From contig VXML01000034.1 of assembly GCA_009841115.1 (NCBI GenBank), positions 1-61,592 of the forward strand: a DNA stretch of 61,592 nt. Direction: 5' to 3'. A program made the position numbers and the translations under genes. The notes beneath the pieces are model-generated. The model made no database searches and had not been told where the DNA came from. It was given only the letters and a program-made list of their open reading frames with translations. The stretch comes from Gemmatimonadota bacterium (GTDB lineage Bacteria > Latescibacterota > UBA2968 > UBA8231). Below are positions 1 to 9,196 of this stretch, piece after piece (the stretch's first letter is position 1; the number at the start of each line of letters is the position of its first letter).

Positions 1-80
1 GGATCTGACGGAGACCAATGGTGCCCATCGGTTCTCATTCGCTTACGAATTCTAAAAAAGAAATAAAGACCCTGATGAGA

Positions 81-113
81 AAAGGCCGTCCCCGAGCGGG
101 ACGGCCTTTTTGT
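81..113 (-). terminator. Intrinsic terminator after pyrH
   Basis: A GC-rich inverted repeat (AAAGGCCGTCCC, loop GAGC, GGGACGGCCTTT) lies directly after the pyrH stop codon and continues into a T-rich tract when read leftward. It is symmetrical enough to act in both directions. It should end the purB-pyrH transcript, so frr, which often follows pyrH, is not coupled to it here. Confidence 0.85.
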
Positions 114-848
114 CTATTCTACGATATCTTCATCTACATCTGTCACCAAAGTGCCTATGTCTTGACCGCGGCAGATGTGCTCTATGGTTCCCTTGTCAGA
201 GAAGTCAAAAAAGTGCATGGGCATCTTGTGATCGCGCGCTAACAAGACGGAGGACTGGTCGGCGATGATGAGGTTTTCTTGGATGATCGTATTGTAGTGC
301 ATCTGCCGATACAGCCTCGCTCGGGGATCGGCATGAGGGTCGGAGGTAAAGATGCCGCTGACTTGATTCTTGGCAAAAAGCAGGGCTTGGGACCGCGTCT
401 CAATCGCGCGCTGGGCCGCGGTGTAGTCCGTAGTGACGTACGGATTGCCAATGCCGGCGGCAAAGATGACGATGTAGTGCTTTTCTAGGTGGCGAATCGC
501 GCGCAGCCGAATAAAAGGCTCGGCCACTGTGTTGATGGGAATGGCGCTCATCACCCGGACCTCGACATCGGATTTGGAGGTGAGGACTCCGCGCAGCATC
601 AGGCTGTTGATCACCGTGCCCAACGTGCCGATGTTGTCGGCTTCGGCCCGTTCAATGCCCCACTGATTGGCGAGTGTGCCGCGAAATATATTGCCGCCGC
701 CAATGACGATGGATATTTCGACCCCACAGGCGTGTAGGTTGAGGACTTCGTCAGCAATATGCTCTAGAGATTCGGGGTCGAAGCCCACGTCGTGTGTGCC
801 GGAGATGGCTTCTCCGCTCAGCTTGAGTAGGACTCGATTGTATCGCAT
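114..848 (-). CDS. pyrH: UMP kinase
   Basis: Phosphorylates UMP to UDP with ATP in the cytoplasm, the first committed step toward UTP and CTP. The 244-residue length is normal for bacterial hexameric UMP kinases of the amino acid kinase fold. The N-terminal KLSGE motif (residues 9-13) and the glycine-rich GGGNIFRG segment (about 50-57) are both present. It starts 5 bases after the purB stop with no ribosome binding site in the gap, so translation is probably coupled to purB. Pairing pyrH with purB instead of tsf and frr is unusual. A strong terminator follows. Confidence 0.97.
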   Translation of the reverse strand: MRYNRVLLKLSGEAISGTHDVGFDPESLEHIADEVLNLHACGVEISIVIGGGNIFRGTLANQWGIERAEADNIGTLGTVINSLMLRGVLTSKSDVEVRVMSAIPINTVAEPFIRLRAIRHLEKHYIVIFAAGIGNPYVTTDYTAAQRAIETRSQALLFAKNQVSGIFTSDPHADPRARLYRQMHYNTIIQENLIIADQSSVLLARDHKMPMHFFDFSDKGTIEHICRGQDIGTLVTDVDEDIVE

Positions 849-853
849 GGAGG

Positions 854-2302
854 TCAGAGCAGTCGCCCCTTTTCAATTGCGTGCGCTTCTGGATGGGCTG
901 CGGCTAATTCTTCTACCCGGCCGACGAAAAGCTCGACTTGTTGGGTGGCTGCACCCGTGAGGTGACGACTGCGGGAGATCGTGTCGGCGATTTCCTCTTC
1001 GCTGAGCGGAAAGCGAGAATCCGCGCTCAAGCGATGTGCTAATTCGCTGGTGCTCTGGCCCTGTTCGCGCATGTCGATAGCCGCAGCTAAGGCGTGCTCT
1101 CTGAGAGCAGCGTGGGCCTGTTCGCGGCCAGCACCGCGTTGGATAGCTTCCATTAGCAGTGTCGTAGTAGCAAGAAAGGGCAGATAGCGGTCGAGATCGC
1201 GGGCAATTACCGCTTCATAGACGCCCATATCGTCGAGGATGTGGAGCGTAGTTTCGAGCATGCCGTCAAAGGCGAAGAACCCATCGGGGAGGGCCACGCG
1301 GCGCACGACCGAGCAGGAGACATCGCCTTCAAACCACTGATCGCCAGTCAGCGCACCCAGCATGTGGACATAGCCGCCGAGGACGACCTGCAACCCGTTG
1401 ACTCGCTCGCTGCTGCGGGAGTTCATTTTGTGTGGCATAGCCGAAGAGCCGACCTGTCCGGCGGCAAAGCCCTCAGTGAGCATGTCGTGGCCGGCCATCA
1501 GGCGAATCATCCGGGCCAGATTGGCAACGCCAGCCCCAAGTTGGTAGAGGCAGCTCAACACCTCAAAGTCGAGGCTGCGGGGATAAATCTGGCCGACGGC
1601 CCCTAGCTCCCGTTGGAAGCCGAGGTGGTGCCGCACGCGGCCTTGGAGTTGGCCGAGCTTGTCGGCGTCGTCGGCGAGCAAGGTCAATTGGTCAACGGCT
1701 GTGCCGACTGCGCCTTTCAGCCCCCGCAAGGGATAGCGCTGGATGAGCTCGTCGAGGCGGTCAAAGGCGACCAGCATCTCCTCGCCAAACATGGCGAGGC
1801 GCTTGCCAAACGTCGTGGGTTGCGCAGCCGCGTAGTGGGTCCTGCCAGCGACAGCAAGCTCCTTCCATTGCAGCGCTCGCTGGCCTAGGCGCAGGAGGAG
1901 GGCTACGTACTTGACCTGCATGCGTTGCAAGGAGTGGAGAATCTGGTACTGCTCGACATTGTCGGTCAGATCGCGGCTGGTCATCCCCTTGTGAATGTGC
2001 TCGCAGCCCGCTAGGCTGCAAAACTCTTCGATGCGCGCCTTGACATCGTGCCGCAAAACGGCTTCGCGGCGCGCGATGGATTCGAGATCAACTTCATCCT
2101 TGACGCGCTCATAGGCGCTGATGGATGCGGCGGGCACGTCGAGCTTTAGGTCGCGCTGTGCTTTGAGGATGGCAATCCACAGCTCGCGCTCGAGGACGAT
2201 GCGACCCCGTTCAGACCACAGATCTTGAATCGTTTGGCTAGCGTAGCGCTGGGCGAGGACATTGGCGATGGCCGTAGGCATGACGTGATTTATCATAAGC
2301 AT
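854..2302 (-). CDS. purB: Adenylosuccinate lyase
   Basis: Catalyses two eliminations of fumarate in purine synthesis: SAICAR to AICAR and adenylosuccinate to AMP. The fumarase/aspartase superfamily signature GSSAMPHKMNSR is intact. At 482 residues it belongs to the longer PurB form; long stretches (HDVKARIEEF, HIHKGMTSRDLT, YPLRGLKGAVGTA, DRYLPFLATT) resemble actinobacterial-type enzymes more than the shorter Bacillus form, judged from memory of those families. The start is uncertain: an internal ATG at 2281 begins where many homologues begin, and neither start has a clear ribosome binding site. It leads the purB-pyrH pair. Confidence 0.95.
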   Translation of the reverse strand: MLMINHVMPTAIANVLAQRYASQTIQDLWSERGRIVLERELWIAILKAQRDLKLDVPAASISAYERVKDEVDLESIARREAVLRHDVKARIEEFCSLAGCEHIHKGMTSRDLTDNVEQYQILHSLQRMQVKYVALLLRLGQRALQWKELAVAGRTHYAAAQPTTFGKRLAMFGEEMLVAFDRLDELIQRYPLRGLKGAVGTAVDQLTLLADDADKLGQLQGRVRHHLGFQRELGAVGQIYPRSLDFEVLSCLYQLGAGVANLARMIRLMAGHDMLTEGFAAGQVGSSAMPHKMNSRSSERVNGLQVVLGGYVHMLGALTGDQWFEGDVSCSVVRRVALPDGFFAFDGMLETTLHILDDMGVYEAVIARDLDRYLPFLATTTLLMEAIQRGAGREQAHAALREHALAAAIDMREQGQSTSELAHRLSADSRFPLSEEEIADTISRSRHLTGAATQQVELFVGRVEELAAAHPEAHAIEKGRLL

Positions 2303-2328
2303 TGAGCATCACAAACGCCAATAGCGCG

Positions 2329-3741
2329 TCAAATCAGCCCTAACCACCGCCAATAGAGTAGGTTGAGCGGACAGAGCAGGACCAAGGATGCTGTGGAAAT
2401 AAGGCCCTGGGCGAGAACGAGTTGTTGCATGGAGAGCTGTCGAAAACCATAGGCCACCATGAAAGGCGCTGATTGGTAAGGCAAGAAGGCCAGGGTCGTG
2501 GCCATAGCCACACTGAATGCCGCTGGCAGCGGTGCGATCCCGTGCTGAGCACCTAGCTCCATCAGGGGAATGGTCGCCACACCGGCTACCGCGGCGATAT
2601 CCATCAGGAAATCGAGTGGTAAGGCGACCAAACAAAGCGACAGGTGTTTGCCCAGCCAGCCGTATTCCTCCAAAGCCAGATACTCGCTGCAAGCCGCGAT
2701 GAACAGGTGGTTAAATCCAGCCTCGTCCAAGGCATAGCCCAACGTGAGCAGAGCGACAATGTAGGCTATGAGTGCGAAGCGCACCTTGACCAAGTCGCCA
2801 AAATGGAGCAGGCCCCAACGCGGCCAGAGGAACAACGCCACTAGGCCTAACCCAACATAGGCGGGTTGGATGTGGTGCAAGAGGTCGGTGGCCCACAAGC
2901 CCACGCCCGCAAGGAGAATGTACAGGGCGCGTCGCTGGACGCGGGTCAGCGGTGCGCTGCTCGGGGAGGGGACGCGCTGGATGACGTGGCTATCGAGGTG
3001 GCGGCCGAAAAGCATCCAGATCGCGCCGAGCGAAACCAACGTGCGCAAAAAGCCGATGACCGGAAACATCCAATACAGCCAAGTGGCCCAAAATATGGGT
3101 GCGCCTTGGGTTTTTTCGTATTGGCCGGCCAAGACCAAGTTGGGTACAGAGCCAGTCAGAAGCCCACAGCCTCCGAAATACGTGCTGCAAAGCAAGGAGA
3201 GCAGAACCGCGGCCTTGAAATGCGGTGATGGGTGAACGTGCAGGCGCTCGACAAGAGCGATGCCAAGCGGCATCAAGAACAGGACGCGGATTACTCCGGA
3301 CGGGATCAGGAAAGCCGTCCCTAGCCCGATCAGGTGCAATTGGCAAAGCAAGAGGAAGGGGCGCTGCGACAAACGGGACTGAAGCCAAGACGCCAGCGCG
3401 TCTCCGAGGCCCGTTTTGGCCACGCCCAAGCTCAGGGCCATGCCAGCTAGGACGAGCCAGACGGTCTTGGAGACGAAAGGAGCTAGGCTCTGCTCAATGT
3501 CCAGCAGACCAACGGCCGGGATCAGGGCGAGCACCCCCACCGAACTCAGGGCTATGGGTATGGGTTCGGTAGTCCAAAAGAGCAGGGCAAAAAGGGCGAT
3601 GCCAAGGGCGTTTTGCACGGGGCTAGGCAGCGCAGTCAACGGGGCGGCAAAGCCTAAAAGGAGGGCCGCGATACCCAATAGCAAGCCCACCCATTGTTTG
3701 GGGGCTAACTTGGATATGGCCAGAGAGAGTCGGTGGATCAA
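2329..3741 (-). CDS. DASS/SLC13-family anion symporter
   Basis: An integral membrane carrier of 470 residues with about a dozen hydrophobic segments, related to sodium-coupled dicarboxylate or sulfate symporters. The first helices end in an FWTTEPIPIA segment that matches the TEAIP-type motif of the family, and a glycine/serine-rich hairpin loop (TGSVPNLVLAG, about residues 196-206) matches the conserved SNT-like substrate/Na+ loop. The substrate cannot be assigned from sequence; C4-dicarboxylate, citrate and sulfate are all possible. It lies 26 bases upstream of purB in the same orientation and diverges from mcrB across a 97-base spacer. Confidence 0.88.
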   Translation of the reverse strand: MIHRLSLAISKLAPKQWVGLLLGIAALLLGFAAPLTALPSPVQNALGIALFALLFWTTEPIPIALSSVGVLALIPAVGLLDIEQSLAPFVSKTVWLVLAGMALSLGVAKTGLGDALASWLQSRLSQRPFLLLCQLHLIGLGTAFLIPSGVIRVLFLMPLGIALVERLHVHPSPHFKAAVLLSLLCSTYFGGCGLLTGSVPNLVLAGQYEKTQGAPIFWATWLYWMFPVIGFLRTLVSLGAIWMLFGRHLDSHVIQRVPSPSSAPLTRVQRRALYILLAGVGLWATDLLHHIQPAYVGLGLVALFLWPRWGLLHFGDLVKVRFALIAYIVALLTLGYALDEAGFNHLFIAACSEYLALEEYGWLGKHLSLCLVALPLDFLMDIAAVAGVATIPLMELGAQHGIAPLPAAFSVAMATTLAFLPYQSAPFMVAYGFRQLSMQQLVLAQGLISTASLVLLCPLNLLYWRWLGLI

Positions 3742-3792
3742 GGGACCTTGGGGGCTTGAGGGAGAGCAAAAAATAAAAAAGGCCCAGCTTTT

Positions 3793-3821
3793 GAAAAGAG
3801 CGGCCCAAACCTATTATCTTG
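3793..3821 (+). promoter_or_regulatory. Possible mcrBC promoter
   Basis: In the short spacer between the divergent transporter and mcrB genes, a TTGAAA hexamer is followed 15-17 bases later by an overlapping TATTAT/TTATCT, about 20 bases before the mcrB ATG. The spacing depends on which -10 is chosen, so the call is tentative. Confidence 0.35.
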
Positions 3822-3838
3822 CATAGAGGATACGTGCA

Positions 3839-5272
3839 ATGGCTCAATTAAAATCTATCCGCCTGCGTTTAGACAAGCCTTTGACCGGGCCGTACGACCG
3901 GCTTTTGCGCCGCCCCGGTCCCGAAGTCGCCGCACTGGTAGCGGGCGAAACCATGGCGATCATCCGCGGCACGCGGCTACTGAAAGCCATGCCCTTGTGG
4001 GAGAGCGAGATCGCGTGTTATCGCACCAGAGGGAAGTGGAGCAGCGGGTGGTCGCCGGAAGAGTTTAGCAACGCCGAGCAAGCCGAGTGCTGGGCCGAGA
4101 AGGGGCTGGTGGATTCGCTGGCCGTGCCTGCGGGCTACTTCAAGCTGCCCAATGCCGACTGGGTCAGCGCGCTGGCGGCCGAACTGACGCCGTGGACGGC
4201 TCAAGCCGTCGAAACATGGCGGGCGGGGATTAAGGGGGATATTTGGCTGACGGTGCTGAGAGTGTATCGCTGTGCGCCCGTCCAACCGAAATTTTTGCGG
4301 CAAACAGACTCGTACCTTCGCGTCCGGCCCTTTGAGGTCGAGCAATTGCAGCCGGTCGTTTTAGAAAGCGAATTCGAGCAGCGGATGGAACAGATACAAG
4401 AGGCTGTAGAACGGCATGCTCGCGGTGGCGGCATCCGTGCGGACACGAGCTACGATGCCCAGACGTTCACCGAGGAGACTGGCTATAGTGCCGACCAGCT
4501 AAAGGACTGGATTGACCAATGGCGGCGCAAGCAGCAGCTCATCCTATACGGCCCGCCCGGTACTGGCAAGACGTACTTGGCCGAGCGCTTGGCGCGTTAT
4601 CTGGTGGATGGCGGCGGTTTTAGTGAACTCGTGCAGTTCCACGCTTCGTACGCGTATGAGGATTTCGTCCAGGGGATCCGGCCACGGGTGGTAGAGGGCG
4701 CACTGCACTACGAATTAGCCGCTGGGCACTTTCTGCGGTTTTGCAACAAAGCGCGCCGAGTTGGAGAAAAGCCTTGTGTGCTGATCATCGATGAAATAAA
4801 CCGCGCGAATCTCTCTCGCGTTTTTGGCGAGCTAATGTACCTGCTGGAATACCGCCACCGCCCGATCACCTTGGCTGGTGGTGGTTCCGAGTTTTCGATC
4901 CCTGCCAACGTCTATCTCATCGGCACGATGAACACGGCCGACCGGTCGATCGCCTTGGTTGACCAAGCCATGCGGCGGCGATTTAGCTTCGTCCGCCTGC
5001 GGCCCAACTATCAGCTATTGGTAAATTACCTCAAGAACAAGGGCGTACCCCCGGAGAAATTGGTCTCCCTACTAAAAGAAGTAAATCAATCTGTTGGGGA
5101 TGAGGACTGCGAACTGGGCATTTCTTTCTTCATGGTCGCCGATCTCGCAACGGCGCTGGCGCACATTTGGCAAGGCGAGGTCGAGCCGTATCTGGAGGAG
5201 GTGTTTTTCGATCGCCCAGACCAGATGGCGCGCTTTCGCTGGTCTAAGGTCGCCGGGCGTTTGCAGGATTGA
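3839..5272 (+). CDS. mcrB: McrB-like restriction NTPase
   Basis: Motor subunit of an McrBC-type (type IV) restriction system, which cuts modified, usually methylcytosine-containing, DNA. The AAA+ core holds Walker A GPPGTGKT (about 238-245), Walker B VLIIDEIN (about 314-321) and the diagnostic McrB loop MNTADRS (about 364-370) followed by an arginine-rich RRRF. The first roughly 200 residues should be the DNA-recognition module. I do not recognise that region and it does not look like the E. coli methylcytosine-binding domain, so the target modification is unknown. The stop overlaps the mcrC start. The length (477 residues) is near that of E. coli McrB. Confidence 0.93.
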   Translation: MAQLKSIRLRLDKPLTGPYDRLLRRPGPEVAALVAGETMAIIRGTRLLKAMPLWESEIACYRTRGKWSSGWSPEEFSNAEQAECWAEKGLVDSLAVPAGYFKLPNADWVSALAAELTPWTAQAVETWRAGIKGDIWLTVLRVYRCAPVQPKFLRQTDSYLRVRPFEVEQLQPVVLESEFEQRMEQIQEAVERHARGGGIRADTSYDAQTFTEETGYSADQLKDWIDQWRRKQQLILYGPPGTGKTYLAERLARYLVDGGGFSELVQFHASYAYEDFVQGIRPRVVEGALHYELAAGHFLRFCNKARRVGEKPCVLIIDEINRANLSRVFGELMYLLEYRHRPITLAGGGSEFSIPANVYLIGTMNTADRSIALVDQAMRRRFSFVRLRPNYQLLVNYLKNKGVPPEKLVSLLKEVNQSVGDEDCELGISFFMVADLATALAHIWQGEVEPYLEEVFFDRPDQMARFRWSKVAGRLQD

Positions 5273-6435
5273 GCGTGCGACGCTACACGCTGATAGAAGA
5301 GGAAATGGCCGCGATTCCGGCTGCCGAGCTGGCGGTTGAACAGGCCCTGCATCTGCACGCCCAATATCCAAAAGAATTGGAGTTCGGCTTTCCCAGCCCA
5401 CTCAATGGCCAGTGTTATCAATTCAGATCGCGGGGCTATGTCGGCGTGGTGCCATTGGGCGCGGATGCTGCCTTGGAAATCAATCCCAAAATACGCTGCT
5501 CGCTGCTCATGCCCATGCTGGAGTATGCCTATCAGTTGCCCAAGGTCAGCGCGCACAAGGCCCCGGTCACGATGGGGGATATCTACGAGTTTTGGGCCGA
5601 GGTCCTCGCGCGCAAGGTCTTGCAACGGGTACGGCGCGGGCTGTTTTGGGATTACCAAACCCGCGAAGGCCCCGGTCGGTGGGTGAGGGGGCGCATGTAC
5701 CCCGAGCGCAGCGGTCTGGGCGTCCATCCCTACTGTCGGTTTGCAGAACATACTCCCGATATCATCGACAACCGCATCTTGGCCAACGCGCTACATGGCC
5801 TGAGACGCTTTGCCTTTCGCCGCGAAAGCGTTCGGCAGATGGTTGGTCGAGCCTGGTGGGCGCTGAGCGAGCTAAATTACCGCCATATTCGTCCCGCAGA
5901 TTGCCTCGGCGTCGCGTATCACCGACTAAACGAGGACTACCGGCCCATGCATGCTTTGTGTTATCCCTTGCTCCAACAGCGCAGTCCGGCTTGGGGGCTG
6001 GGGGACGAGGACGGGCCGGCGTACCTGTTGCACATGCCGACCTTATTCGAGCGGTTTTGCACGGCGTTTATCGACCACAAGCTCAACCACAAGGTCGAGC
6101 TAAAAGCTCAGTATCACACGCGACTGAAGGGAACGGAGCGGCTTTCCTTTCGCTTGGACATGGCTCTGTTTTCAGCGGCAACCGGGCAGCCACTGGCCGT
6201 AATTGATGCAAAGTACAAGGCTGATGGCCCCGTAGAAAGCGATGTGCAGCAGGTGGTTGCCTATGCGGTGCAGCTCGGCACGCGTCGAGCCTTTTTGCTC
6301 TATCCAAGCAGCGATGTGGACGAGCAGTTTGAGGTCGGTCCAGTAGTTGTACAAGCGCTCGGGTATAATTTCGAAGCCGAAAATATAGAGAAAGCAGGCC
6401 AAGACGTGATCCGTAAAGTAGAAAAAGGCCTATAA
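5269..6435 (+). CDS. mcrC: McrC-like restriction nuclease subunit
   Basis: Nuclease subunit that binds the McrB ring and supplies the cutting site. The C-terminal third has the PD-(D/E)XK catalytic pattern: RLDMALF (Asp about 297), then VIDAKYK (Asp about 313, Lys about 315), then a QQVVAYA segment. The N-terminal part is the beta-rich adaptor expected to contact McrB. The start is a TTG overlapping the TGA of mcrB, giving translational coupling; a GTG two codons later is an alternative. The pair sits alone between two leftward metabolic operons, typical of a mobile defence cassette, though no mobility gene is next to it. Confidence 0.93.
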   Translation: MSVRRYTLIEEEMAAIPAAELAVEQALHLHAQYPKELEFGFPSPLNGQCYQFRSRGYVGVVPLGADAALEINPKIRCSLLMPMLEYAYQLPKVSAHKAPVTMGDIYEFWAEVLARKVLQRVRRGLFWDYQTREGPGRWVRGRMYPERSGLGVHPYCRFAEHTPDIIDNRILANALHGLRRFAFRRESVRQMVGRAWWALSELNYRHIRPADCLGVAYHRLNEDYRPMHALCYPLLQQRSPAWGLGDEDGPAYLLHMPTLFERFCTAFIDHKLNHKVELKAQYHTRLKGTERLSFRLDMALFSAATGQPLAVIDAKYKADGPVESDVQQVVAYAVQLGTRRAFLLYPSSDVDEQFEVGPVVVQALGYNFEAENIEKAGQDVIRKVEKGL

Positions 6436-6442
6436 TAATTAA

Positions 6443-6456
6443 TATGTAAATAAAAA
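6443..6456 (+). repeat. AT-rich intergenic motif, copy A
   Basis: TATGTAAATAAAAA just after the mcrC stop codon, in the spacer where mcrC converges with the TRAP operon. The identical 14-mer occurs after the gene ending at 28847 and, reversed, before the gene starting at 32334. Confidence 0.6.
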
Positions 6457-6468
6457 AGGCAAAAAAAT

Positions 6469-7722
6469 CTAAGGCTCAACTAGAAACAAACTCAAATCAG
6501 CCCAGTAGGTAATCACGACCAAGCAGGCCAACAAAATCAACAGAAAAGGCAGGGAAACGCGGTATAGTCGGTGTACAGGCTGCTCAAAGCGAATGCTGGC
6601 AATGAAGAGATTGAGTCCAACCGGCGGCGTTGAGTAGCCGATTTCCAAGTTAGTTAAAAAAATGATCCCGAGGTGAATGGGGTGCACATCGTATGCTTCG
6701 GCGATGGGCAGGATCAAGGGCACGACGATGAGAAGGGCGGAGAACATGTCGATCATGCAGCCAACCGCTAGCAGAAACACATTGAGAAGAATCAAGAACA
6801 GCAGGCGGCTGCTGATGTGGGTCTCTATATAGGCGAGCAAGCGCGTTGGAATTTCCGCATCAATGAGGTAGTTGGTATAGGCCATAGCCGCGGCCAAGAC
6901 GACGAAAATACCGCCGACAAGTACCATGCTGTCGCAGATGATCTTCGGCAGTTGTCCAATGGAGATCTCGCGGCGGATTAGCACCACTACCACCAAAGCG
7001 TATAGGGTGCTCAAGGCTGCGGCTTCGCTAACGGCGATTATCCCCCCGTAGATCCCCCCGAAAATCACCACCGGCAACAGGAGCTCCCAACTACAATCGA
7101 CAAAGGCCTGCGGCAATTCGCGCCATCCGGTGGGGTGCTCGGGCGCAGCATTGCGCCGACCTTGGAACAAGCTGTAGCAAGACAGGGCACCTACCAAGAG
7201 CAAGCCGGGGGCGATGCCCGCGATAAAAAGCTGATCTACCGGCGTCTCGGATACAATCCCGTAGATGATCAGCGGCAAACTCGGTGGAAAGAGCAATCCC
7301 AAGCTGCCCGAAGTGGTAATCAGCCCGAGGGAAAACGAATCGGGCAGGCGCTGTTGGCGCAGAGCAGGCAACAGCAGCCCGCCGAGCGCGACAATCGTCA
7401 TCCCCGAAGCCCCGGTCAAAGCAGTGAAGAGGGCACAGACGATAATGGCCATAATGGCCAGCCCCCCTGGCAGCCAGCCGAGCAAAGCTTGGGAGAAGCG
7501 CACCAGCCGAGACGGTGCGCCGCTTTCGGCGAGGAGAAAGCCCGTGAGGGCAAAGAGCGGGATAGCCGTTAAAGTCGGCGTTTCCGCCAGCCGGTACATC
7601 TCGATAAAGACGACGGTTAAATCGATCTCGGCGATGGAGAAGTGCAAAAGGGCCATCGCGCTGATGACCACAAAGAGCGGGACCCCGGCTAGGGCGGCTA
7701 GGGTGGCTAGGAGGCTGCTCAC
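6469..7722 (-). CDS. dctM: TRAP transporter large membrane subunit (DctM)
   Basis: Large permease of a tripartite ATP-independent periplasmic transporter, a Na+- or H+-driven importer of organic acids. The protein has 417 residues and about 12 membrane segments, with a conserved GASGMTIVALGGLLLPAL segment and an LLFPPSLPLIIYG segment typical of DctM. The reading frame stays open upstream, but that extension is the antisense shadow of dctQ; the real start is a GTG at 7722 that overlaps the dctQ stop as GTGA. It is the last gene of the TatT-DctP-DctQ-DctM operon. Confidence 0.94.
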   Translation of the reverse strand: MSSLLATLAALAGVPLFVVISAMALLHFSIAEIDLTVVFIEMYRLAETPTLTAIPLFALTGFLLAESGAPSRLVRFSQALLGWLPGGLAIMAIIVCALFTALTGASGMTIVALGGLLLPALRQQRLPDSFSLGLITTSGSLGLLFPPSLPLIIYGIVSETPVDQLFIAGIAPGLLLVGALSCYSLFQGRRNAAPEHPTGWRELPQAFVDCSWELLLPVVIFGGIYGGIIAVSEAAALSTLYALVVVVLIRREISIGQLPKIICDSMVLVGGIFVVLAAAMAYTNYLIDAEIPTRLLAYIETHISSRLLFLILLNVFLLAVGCMIDMFSALLIVVPLILPIAEAYDVHPIHLGIIFLTNLEIGYSTPPVGLNLFIASIRFEQPVHRLYRVSLPFLLILLACLVVITYWADLSLFLVEP

Positions 7723-8195
7723 GGGCGCTCTGCCGGAGTGCGAAGGCGGCGCACGCCCTGCAAGAGGAAGCGCAGCGCCATCAGCCCAAAGACGAGGGGA
7801 AAGCACAATTGGGCAATCCAAGCGGGAACGGCAAAGAAAGCCGTCGTGCCGAATGCGCGTTCGTCGAGTACGAAGCGGCTGGCGATATGAGCCAAATAGG
7901 AACAAAGCGCGACGGCAAAAAAATCTGCACAACTCAAGACAATAGCTCGCGCCCGGGCGGGTAGCAGACGCAACGCAGCGTCAATGCGGATGTGTTTGTC
8001 GAGTCGAGTGGCGACCAAAGCACCAGCTAGCCCAATCCACAACACAAGGTGCCGCACGAGGCTTTCAGTGCCCAAGAAGGTGATGGAGAACAGATTGCGG
8101 ACGATGATCTGCCCGCAGGTTAGCACTAGTAAGCAGGCTACCAAAAGGACGAGGAAGCCGGTCTCAAGGCGGTGGAGGAAGGGCTGGTCGCTCAA
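7719..8195 (-). CDS. dctQ: TRAP transporter small membrane subunit (DctQ)
   Basis: Small permease subunit with four predicted helices, 158 residues, required alongside DctM. The family features are visible: an early LTCGQIIVRNLF helix, then a tryptophan-containing LVLWIGLAGALVATR helix followed by the charged KHIRIDA segment. It overlaps dctP upstream and dctM downstream by 4 bases each, so the three subunits are translationally coupled in stoichiometric order. Confidence 0.93.
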   Translation of the reverse strand: MSDQPFLHRLETGFLVLLVACLLVLTCGQIIVRNLFSITFLGTESLVRHLVLWIGLAGALVATRLDKHIRIDAALRLLPARARAIVLSCADFFAVALCSYLAHIASRFVLDERAFGTTAFFAVPAWIAQLCFPLVFGLMALRFLLQGVRRLRTPAERP

Positions 8196-9196
8196 GGAGA
8201 AGTCCGACGAAAGTCCCGGAGATGCCGCGCTATTTGTTCGTGAGCCTCGCGGGAAAAGGCCCGACCTACAAGTTCGGCTTCGGCGCTGGTGACGAGGTCC
8301 TTAAAGGTCTCTACATCATTTGGGTTGACCTCGACCAGCGACAGGCCGTTGGCCTGCAACACGGTCATGGCCTCGTCATTTTCTCGACGGTTGCGCTGAT
8401 TCAGGGCAGCCATGTGCTGCCGAGCTATGCGGCGGATGTGCTCGCGATCTTCGGTGGGAATCTTGGCGAAAGATCGCTTGTCGATTAAGAGAGCGCCTAG
8501 GGTGTAGTTGATGGGCAGTTGGGTGACGTATTTTGCGCGGGTAAACCATTGGAGGACAATGGTCGCCGACGGCGAGGCGTACACCACATCGATTAGATTG
8601 GTCTGCAACCCGAGGAGGACATCTGGGATGTTCAAGGGAACCGAAGTGACACCGGCTAAACGGAAAAGCACGGAGGTAAGCGGTTCATCAGGTAGCTGCC
8701 ATACCTTTTGGGCGCGCATGTCCTCGACAGTAGCTACGGGTTGCTGCGAAATAATGTGAACAAAGCCGATGTCGGCCCAACCGAGAAAGACATAACCCCG
8801 TTCTTCGTATCCCTGTCGGTAAAAGGTATCCATTTTCTCGAGTACGTAATCTACTTCGGCATAGCTATCGAAGAGAAAGGGCATTTGCAGCGCGAGCACA
8901 TCGGGCAAGGTCTGACTTACGCCTTGGCCGCCAAAATTACCGCCGTGGAGCTGACCGATGCGCATCTTGCGCAAGACGACCTTCTCGTCGCCTTGGACGC
9001 CGCCGGGATAGATTTTGAACCCCACGTTATCCCCTGTCTCCCGCCGCACATCCGCATCAATGGTACGGAGGACATCGGCCCAGCTACTACCCTCTGGGGC
9101 TAGGGTCGCAATTTTGAGGAGGTGATTGGGTTGGGCCGCAACAGAGTTGGCTATGAGTGCGGCGACGACCGCAAAAAGTCCTTTAAAAGAAATCAT
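8192..9196 (-). CDS. dctP: TRAP solute-binding protein (DctP family)
   Basis: Periplasmic ligand-binding protein of the TRAP system, 334 residues with an N-terminal signal peptide ending near the AQPN at about residue 20. The mature protein starts LKIATLAPEGSSWADVL, a form common in the DctP subfamily linked to TatT lipoproteins. The usual carboxylate-binding arginine region is represented by MRAQKVWQLPDEPL (about 165-178). The ligand cannot be named. The gene overlaps both the upstream TatT gene (14 bases) and dctQ. Confidence 0.93.
   Translation of the reverse strand: MISFKGLFAVVAALIANSVAAQPNHLLKIATLAPEGSSWADVLRTIDADVRRETGDNVGFKIYPGGVQGDEKVVLRKMRIGQLHGGNFGGQGVSQTLPDVLALQMPFLFDSYAEVDYVLEKMDTFYRQGYEERGYVFLGWADIGFVHIISQQPVATVEDMRAQKVWQLPDEPLTSVLFRLAGVTSVPLNIPDVLLGLQTNLIDVVYASPSATIVLQWFTRAKYVTQLPINYTLGALLIDKRSFAKIPTEDREHIRRIARQHMAALNQRNRRENDEAMTVLQANGLSLVEVNPNDVETFKDLVTSAEAELVGRAFSREAHEQIARHLRDFRRTSP

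Noticed and set aside
5412..6206. 264-codon open frame inside mcrC
   Set aside because: Same strand, other phase, with Arg/Gly/Ala-rich low-quality composition; mcrC has intact nuclease motifs across the same bases.
7723..7932. N-terminal extension of the DctM frame rich in Arg, Cys and Pro
   Set aside because: It is the shadow of dctQ on the same strand in another phase; the GTGA overlap at 7719-7722 gives a normal DctM start.
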